DNA of 64,000 nucleotides. Origin: Hermatobates lingyangjiaoensis. Its lineage: Eukaryota; Arthropoda; Insecta; Hemiptera; Hermatobatidae. Numbering within the stretch: the first letter of the stretch is position 1; every line of letters starts with the position of its first letter. A model generated the notes under the pieces. The model was given only the letters and a program-made list of their open reading frames with translations, was not told the DNA's origin and searched no databases. Shown one piece after another: positions 51,201 to 60,100 of the stretch. The stretch lies in NCBI GenBank assembly GCA_026182355.1, contig JAPFBL010000008.1:1303501-1367500 (forward strand), written 5' to 3'. The position numbers and the translations under genes are program-made.

Positions 51201-54092
51201 TTAAAATGTAAAACTGCACTATTAGTCAGTATAAATAGTTAGAAATTGTCAGGGTTATTTAGTATTGTTTTTAGTCTCACTGTAGTCGCATTATTCTTCA
51301 AAAGTAAATTTAATACCATAATGGTTGGTGGATTGCATACTATAGTAGAAAATCGAAGATAGGTAGCATACTATAATATTACCGAAATTACCAAACTGAC
51401 TCTTAATGAATAATGGTAATTATAATAAAAATTAAACTGTGGATGAAACTAGAATTTTTGACATAATAAAAAAAGAAAGTTTGGATGCTACGACTCAAAG
51501 ATCGTACTATTTTAAAACTTTAAGGACTTGAACTTACCCCCATGTAAACTGTTATGGACTTTTGCTTTAACATATTACTTCCTTAAGAATGAACTCTAAC
51601 AATTACATTATCAATGTTATTAACCGTAAGATTGATAATGTTTGATACGATTGAAATGTTTTATCCTTTCGTTAAATCTATCCGAATGAATTTTTCTTAT
51701 TAAAGACTGTTCTATTTTCTTTGCTAATGAATGTATAAGGGAGGTGACTCATAAGAGTGAGTGTCCCTGAGGGACGCTTTGCCTCCTGATGATGATGATT
51801 GTCGAAATATAGAAGTGGTTTTCGTCTGAATCTATTTCATTTTTGCTTTAGTTATGATTTTTATTTAAGTCTTATAGACCGTATCATTTGATGTATGTAC
51901 TATGTATTTCATCTTTGAAAAAAGGGGAGTTCATTTTCATTTTAATATATATTAGAAGATAGATCAACTTGAATATTTAAATTTACATATTAGTTGAAAA
52001 AGTAGCAAAGAAGTAAAAAAAATGTGCTTTTTGTTTAATTATTACTATTGTGTTTCCTATATAAGATCCATATAAAAAAAAATGATCACAATTGTCTGTT
52101 GTGTACATAGTTTGTTGAATTGTGATGAAAAAGGGAGGGGGGGGGGTAGTGATTTCTGTGTTAATTTCTCCTTGATTTTTAATAAAAAATATCTGCCGAC
52201 ATAAGCCTCCATTGGTTTCGTTGGTTGGTTTGGTACAAAATGTAAACTCGGTAAATAATAATTTTGATTGTTCGGCCATTTATAGAGGAATGATAATTTT
52301 TCATAATGTTATAGTATTCTGTATTAGGTTTAAACAATAATTTAATCATAGGCATTGTGTAAAAGCATGAAAAATAAAATTAGTCTATTTGACTTTAAAT
52401 ATCTTCGGTTGATTTGTTCATACTTTAGCACGGAATTTCAAACAATTGGGTTCCATCCATCCCTGTTATGTGGAATGGCTAATTGGAAATACTCTATAAT
52501 TCTACTAATAAAAATTTATGATTATGCGATAAAGAAGTAAAGATCAAATCTTGTATCTATATATGTGAATTTTGGCACCGGATTGTAAATCCGGAATTCT
52601 GAAAGACACCGAAATAATAGGAATTTACTAAAATTGTCGGTGTTTTTTTCATTATATATATATATAAAAACTTTTTTTTCTTCATGGAGTTTGGTCAGGG
52701 TTAATATACAGAATCACCTTTTCGCCAACGTTTCGTCTTTATTTTAAGACATCCTCAGGGCTATAAACTAACAAAGAACAATGGACATTTGTCATATCTA
52801 CTTTACAATCATTATAACAAATTCAAAAAACTTACTTACTCAAGTTTTAAAGTAAAGAGTAAGTAAGTTTTTTGAATTTGTTATGATGATTGTAAAGTAG
52901 ATATTGACAAATGTGCATTGTTTTTTGTTAATTAATAGCCCTGAGGATGTCTTAAAATAAAGACGAAACGTTGGCGAAAAGGTGTTCCGTATATTAACCC
53001 TGACCAAACTCTTTGAAGAAGAAAAAGTTTTTATTAGTAAATTATATATATACTTCAAATAAACTGTGACATATAGACAGAAACATAACAAAGACTCACT
53101 TTTTAATATTTCGACCGCCATTACGGACGAAGATAGTCGCTCTGAGGCCTTTCGTTTTCACGTCGTCAGAGAGCAAGTGAATAAAAGTTGTAGGCAGGTT
53201 ATGAATTTTGATTTAAAGTTGGATTAAGATTGGCATCATTGACAGTATTTTTCCCTATTACAGTCGAAATAGTGTTGATTTGTTTAACGATTCCTTCAAT
53301 TAGGAATTGATTCAATTCCTTCTAATTGAAGGAATCGTTAAACAAATCAACAGTATTTCGACTGTAATAGGGAAAAATACTGTCAATGATGCCAATCTTA
53401 ATCCAGCTTTAAATCAAAATTCATAACCTGACTACAACTTGTATTCACTTACTCTCTGACGACGTGAAAACGAAAGGCCTCAGAGCGACTATCTTCATTC
53501 ATTTGTGGTGAGTTACCTGAATATTTATATCACGTGTTATTATGACAATTTTGTATATATATATTAACAGATTCAATAATATATCGACCGTTTGACGGAA
53601 TAGTTGTGTTATCTGATACGGATTTGGTCAATTTTCTAGGTTCAAAAATCAAACTCTCGTTGCCTAGGGGCAAAGAGAAAAATTTTCTTTGAACCCAGAA
53701 AATTGACCGAATCCCGATTAGATAACACACTTATCTATCTATCTATATATATATATACTAAAAATAAACTGTGAATGCCGGTCGAAATATTGAAATTGAG
53801 TCTTTGTTACGTTTCTGTCTATGTGTCACAGTTTATTTTTAGAGTAATCTGTCCTGCCGGAAGTTTCCGTTTATCATGATATATATATATATATATATAT
53901 ATCAATGATCAAACCACAATAAGAAATGGGAAAACAAGACTAAGATCTTTCAACCGTAACAAGCGGTCTTCGTCAGAGTCAAAAACCCAACTGACGAAGA
54001 CCGCTTGTTACGGTTGAAAGATCTTAGTCTTGTTTTCCCATTTCTTATTGTGGTTTGATCATTGATTGTTATTCCACGTGTTTATGTGAAAT

Positions 54093-54130
<38 letters not shown>

Positions 54131-57100
54131 AATAAACACACACAATTGGTTTACTCATTAAGTGTCAAATTTTTGGTTTAACTGTCATGAGGGAGAGGTG
54201 AAGAGGGAAAACATAGTATATAAAATATTACACCTATGAATTTGTCATTCTAATAAGTGAGAGTCAAAACTTACTGAATTATGGAATTTTGATATGGTAC
54301 AATTTATTATTAGATTATCAATTATTATAAAATCAATTATTATTAATTTTATAGAGGTTTAAAATCAATATGTTCATGAATAACAATTATCATCTCGCTG
54401 TTTCACTTTTACAATCACAAACCAAGTAGCCACTTTTTCCTAAGTAGGACCAAACACTACCTAGCTATATATTCCAGCAAAATATGCTGGAATTCATCGT
54501 TACCAATTTTAACCTGGTGTTTAATATTTTTGCTTTTAATGCAATATAGAAAATGTATTTTTGCTATTTTTGAAGTTTTTTTATTTATGGGTGTAATCTG
54601 TACAATAGTTTTATAAAAATCATACATGGAAATATTAAAAACACAAATATAATACAGTGGAAAACCAAAAACATTAACAAAACTACGAGAAGTAATATTT
54701 ATTTTAGAAATTATAGGAGAATGTTTGGAAGTTTAAAGAATCCAGAAAAGAATACTAAAAATATGTTGATATTAATATATTCAAATAATTATATCTAATA
54801 ACCATTTATTGCATTAATATAACAATTTTTTAAATTCTTTTCTTGATTAATTAAACATATTTATTAGACTTTGGTAATTATTTCAAAATCTTGGGATCGA
54901 TAAGTTAAAATAATACTATATACTCTACATTATGTCGGAAATGTGTTGGATTATTATCAAATAATAATATTGCATATCTACCAATGATATGCACTATACA
55001 TTGGTAGTTTGCTATAATAATGTTACATACTTTTATCAATGATACTATTCCATTAGTGGCTTGATGTTTTATTGTAGAGTATTTAAAACGTCTTCGATTT
55101 AGAAAATTTTTTTATTCTCAAACAAAACCAAGAAAATCCTCATGCCCTCGATCAGAAGAATAATTAAGTATCAGTATATCGTTAAAATTAAAGAAATTCT
55201 TTCGAAATATTTTAATGATATGATTTTTGGAGTAGATGGGGAAAAATCTGGTTTTGTTTAACAAAATTATGAAGACAAGTGTGGCACTGATGTTTAATAG
55301 TGTTACGAATGGGCAGAATATGGGAAACTGCTAGTGTTATCAGTAGGAGAAAGAGAATGTGTTTACTGTGTCATAGAGGCTTTCGGTTATTAAATCGTGA
55401 TTGTTATTCAGGTTTATATAGAAGCAGACTGTTTTGTTTTGCTGATTCACTCTATTTTATATAATTAGATAAGCAAAGTGAGATTGTGAATGTGAGATTG
55501 ACGACGTAGACAGAAGTTAGACTATTTAAACAAATCTCATTCTGATGACAGAAGCACTAAAGATGATGAAATTCTATTTTGGAGGCTTTAAGGATTATTT
55601 CCTTGTCATGTTATTAGCCACAGATTATAGAGTAAGATTATTTTTCTACTCTCGTCCCATCTCTGTATTTCTACTTCAATTTTGATGAAATAGATGCAGT
55701 TTGTTTTAGCATAACGAATAGGAAAAAAAATTAAGCCATTATTAATTAAACATTTTTTTTAAAATAAAAAAAATGATTTCAAATCGTTTAATTATTGAGA
55801 AGGTAGGGAGACATATGATATATATCTAATGACTACCAAACTTTCTTATTTTACTTTTAAAAAAAACTAGTCTTGCTACATTAGACGCTTGTTATTGTAA
55901 TTATAACTATAAGATATTCGATAAAATATTCTTATAATACGTCTCATTATAAGTGATGCAAGTGACAGATTTGTTTGATTTCTTTCTTTTTCCGAAATGT
56001 ATTGAGTATATAATAAGTTTGATTTAGATCTGTACTGAAATGCGTATATCATAAAAGTGCACGATCTACAGTCGACTTACTAGATCTTCCTTTTATCCAG
56101 GAATTAAATTTTTATACCCAAATATTCCATTTTATTTTATTGAATATTTATTGTATTATACAAGTCTTAAAATTCAATTGGCTTGTAGTTTTTTTTTTTT
56201 TTTTTTTTTTTTGTTAGTGATGCTCTAAACAAAAGCAGGGGACATTTTTTTTTCACGAGACATATAGAAGGTAAAAATTGGTGACTGATATCAGGAGTCG
56301 TAGCGCATATTGCGGTACTAATGCGAAGAAAGAAAGGAACGCATGCAGACCTTTGAATTGCATTTCTTTGAAACAACTTTAACGATCTATATGTAATGTT
56401 GGGTTCAAATTTAATTTAACAGTCCTTTTTATACAGTTCCTTATATTATATTTGACAAAGGAATGACATTTTTTCTTGAGACATATTGATGTTTAGGTAA
56501 TGAGAGAAGGGTGAATCGGCAAAACAATCCTGTGGGTAACCCTACGGATGATCTTCCTCCTATGAGTGGTCCTTCGGCGGAGAAGAAGATCACGCCTGTT
56601 CAAATGGAGGTAACGAGTCATTTTTGAAATTACTGTCAGTGTCACTAGTCCATGGTATTTATATCGTTATATGATACAATTATGTAAAAATTATTTACAA
56701 ATTAGACTTAAAATTAAAATAGACATATTTTTACACCATAAATTAACCTTATAGCTACCAGCAATTCAATTATAGAAGGTCTGTCTCATAAAATAGTATT
56801 AAAATAAATCGGGATTCTGATGATTTTCGAGGTTCAAATTGCACTATCAAATACCTGGGAGTTTTTTTTATTTAAAAACCTTTTTCACTCATCTATAACA
56901 TAGAATAGGGATTCTCAATCGGGGTGAAATTCACCCCCAGGTGTGAATTTTGGGTTTTAAGGAGGTTAATGGTGACCACAGTGATTTTACAGAGTGAGAT
57001 AAGCTATCATAGGTTTTGACCTCTTAATTATAGATTAAAAAATATTATTTTGATTGAATTGATATTTTATATATATCCATCAATAAATTTAATTTATAAG

Positions 57101-60100
57101 ATTCTATTATAAACATAATGAATGTAAAGTTGTAAAAGTGTATATATTACATTGGAAAGAAGAGTGGGATCTATGAATGGCAACAGGGGTGAATGGGCCA
57201 AGAGAGGCTGAGGAACCCTGACCTAGAGAAAACAGAAATCATACATTTTAAAGAAAAATTGAATATTACAATGTATGGAATGATGCAAATAAAAGAATAA
57301 TTTAGTAACAGTATAAACACTGAACAAGAGTGAGAGTTTATGGAATAAGAATATCTGTGAAGTTGTGTATCACTAAACCTTCCACCAAACTGGTGCTAAT
57401 GTAACCTTAAATATAAATCAGTGGTATCAGTCGACAATACCAAGAAGAGATAGAAACAACTAGATTTTTGAAGTCTCTTATTATTTTAACAAATATATTG
57501 TATAGTAAATTATATTTTATGAAATGTAATAAAAAGATTTAATACACCTGAATAAATAAAATTAAAATTTATTAAAATTTTAACACTTTTATAATTGATT
57601 AATGTGTGATCCTTTTTAATATGTAACATTTCCAATGCTCTCCTTTGTTCATTCTACTGTTGGTTCTTTTTTTCGCAATCGTGTTCTTGAAATCAAGAGA
57701 GTGTCGTCCTACGTAAGCCCTACAATGATGTAAAAGTTCATAGTTTTCCTTATCAAATAAATTCTTATTGAATTGTTGAATTTCTGTAAATACTTAAACA
57801 ATTAGTAAATTATTCTTTTATTTTTATCACTTTAAACATTGTGGTAATCCATTTTTGTTTGTATATGTATATTTGTTTATTGTTGTATAATTTTTGTTTC
57901 CTTTTTGTATTAGGTCTGTGAAAAAGGTTTTAAATAAAAACTGAAATATTGGTATTTTTAAATTGATTTCAAAATGAAAAACGGGTTAAGTCCCGAATTT
58001 GTTTGCTACTTTTATAAATTTCTTTAATGAAACATATTTTTATGACATAATACTCACCATAATAGGATGTTAATTTATTTAGTAGATAACATTAAGTAGG
58101 AGATAGAGGTAGGGAGTTTTTCTTTCGATTGTTTTGAAAAACAGATGCATTTAAGGAAATTAATGCTTAAAATGAATGAAAATGAAGATTCTAAAATGAA
58201 TAAATGCAATCAAACTAAATCCAATACTTATTTTAGAACATATATACTATACTTTTATTGATACTTTTTTAGCAACCAGTGCTGCTTTTGGAACAGCAGA
58301 ATGATAAGGAGAGAGCGGCTCCGTCCCAGTATTGTGATTTCTGTCTTGGTGACTCCACCTCCAACAAAAAGTCCGGCCAACCAGAGGAACTAGTCTCCTG
58401 TTCTGACTGCGGTAGATCTGGTGAGTTTGTTTATATTGCTTTAACGCATGGTATTCGGGATGTGAAAGCACTGATATTGAGCAAGCACAGAATTGTATAT
58501 TTATATAATTAAATTGGATTATAATTAATTATAATAATTAATATTATTGTAATTAATTTAATACTTATAATAATTCTATTAACGTCTGTCTGATATATAA
58601 CTGTATATATATTTTAGTCAAAAACTAGAATCTTATTTATCATATTATTTATCTATATATTTAACTTATTTATCAAAAACTTCTTATGTTATTACAGATG
58701 AAACTTAATAGTTGCCATTTCTTGCGCAACAGTACTCTTCCAGTATTGTAAGTTCAAAAATTATTCGTAGTAAAACAATATATAATATAAAAGTTTAGGT
58801 TTTTTGAGTCACCGGAGAAGTGGATGAAATTATTAGTAGTATTTAATAGGGAAATGCCGGTCAGAATCAAAGATTTTTGAAAAGATAAAAGTCATCAAAC
58901 AATGTCCATAAATATGTATTTATCAAAAATTAATGTTTCAGTAGAATTATTCGATCTATGAATAGGGTTAAGAATTTTAAATTGAAAAATGAAATGGATG
59001 CAAGACTATAAAAGATATTTTTTTTTTCATAATTGCAAAATAAAAATTATGAAATTGCTGTATTTCGTAAAAATAGTATAGCGTTAGGATATTTTTCATT
59101 TAGTAAACGATTAATATTTTATAAATTCTACTAATTGTACGTTATATTCGATATTAGATATCTGTTGCTGTAATTAATTTATACGTATGTGATAGTTGTT
59201 TATTAAGGAAAATTATAAAAAAAAATAATTATTATTAGAAGTCAGTATTTGTTGACTAATACTTACTGTCGTGTGTCCAGTTTGACTCAATGCGAATGTG
59301 TTTACCAAAGCAGTAACTGATTTCTTTGTTCTAGGTCACCCGACTTGTCTTCAGTTCACAGACAACATGATCGTCTCAGTGCGAAAATACCGCTGGCAGT
59401 GTATAGAGTGTAAATGTTGCTCCGTTTGTGGTACTTCTGATAATGACGTTAGTATTTTCCGAATCGATTTTATATTTTTCATTTTATTTCCTTTTAAAAC
59501 ATATTTTCAAAGTTTATTTGTGTTTGTAGGCTATGACTTGTATAATGTATTAAATAAGAGTAACTAATTAAATTAAATAAATACTAATTGTTCTGTTATA
59601 TTTTACTGTGATATCATTTTCATTCAAGAGCATGATGTCTGTCGAGAGAAAGTTTTGAGAATGTATATTCTCAAAGTGTAATCAATCCATTCTTGTCCAT
59701 TTATTTATTAGGCGGTGATGCAGTAAGTGTATGGCTTTGTTAAGTTGCATAGTATTTCTGAATGCAGTGGAAGTTAAGTTTATTGATTTTAAATTGGTTT
59801 AAAATAAGAAATACTTAGTATAAATTAGGATAAATAATAAACGGAACAGTCGAATGAAGTATTTAGACAATAGAGTTACGAATTTTAAAAATGAGGGAAA
59901 ACAGTTGAGGATAGATTTCTGGGAAAGACAAAGAAGACTAAACTCTCCAAAGTGTAATTCATAAAGCAAAGTGATGATTCATAAAACATAATCCAGTGAT
60001 TCGACTAAAATCACAAATAGTACCAGTGGATTTGTACAAAGGGCTGGTTAACAGATACAATATCTCAACTGCAGAACCATCGCCATTTCCTCTAGTCTGG

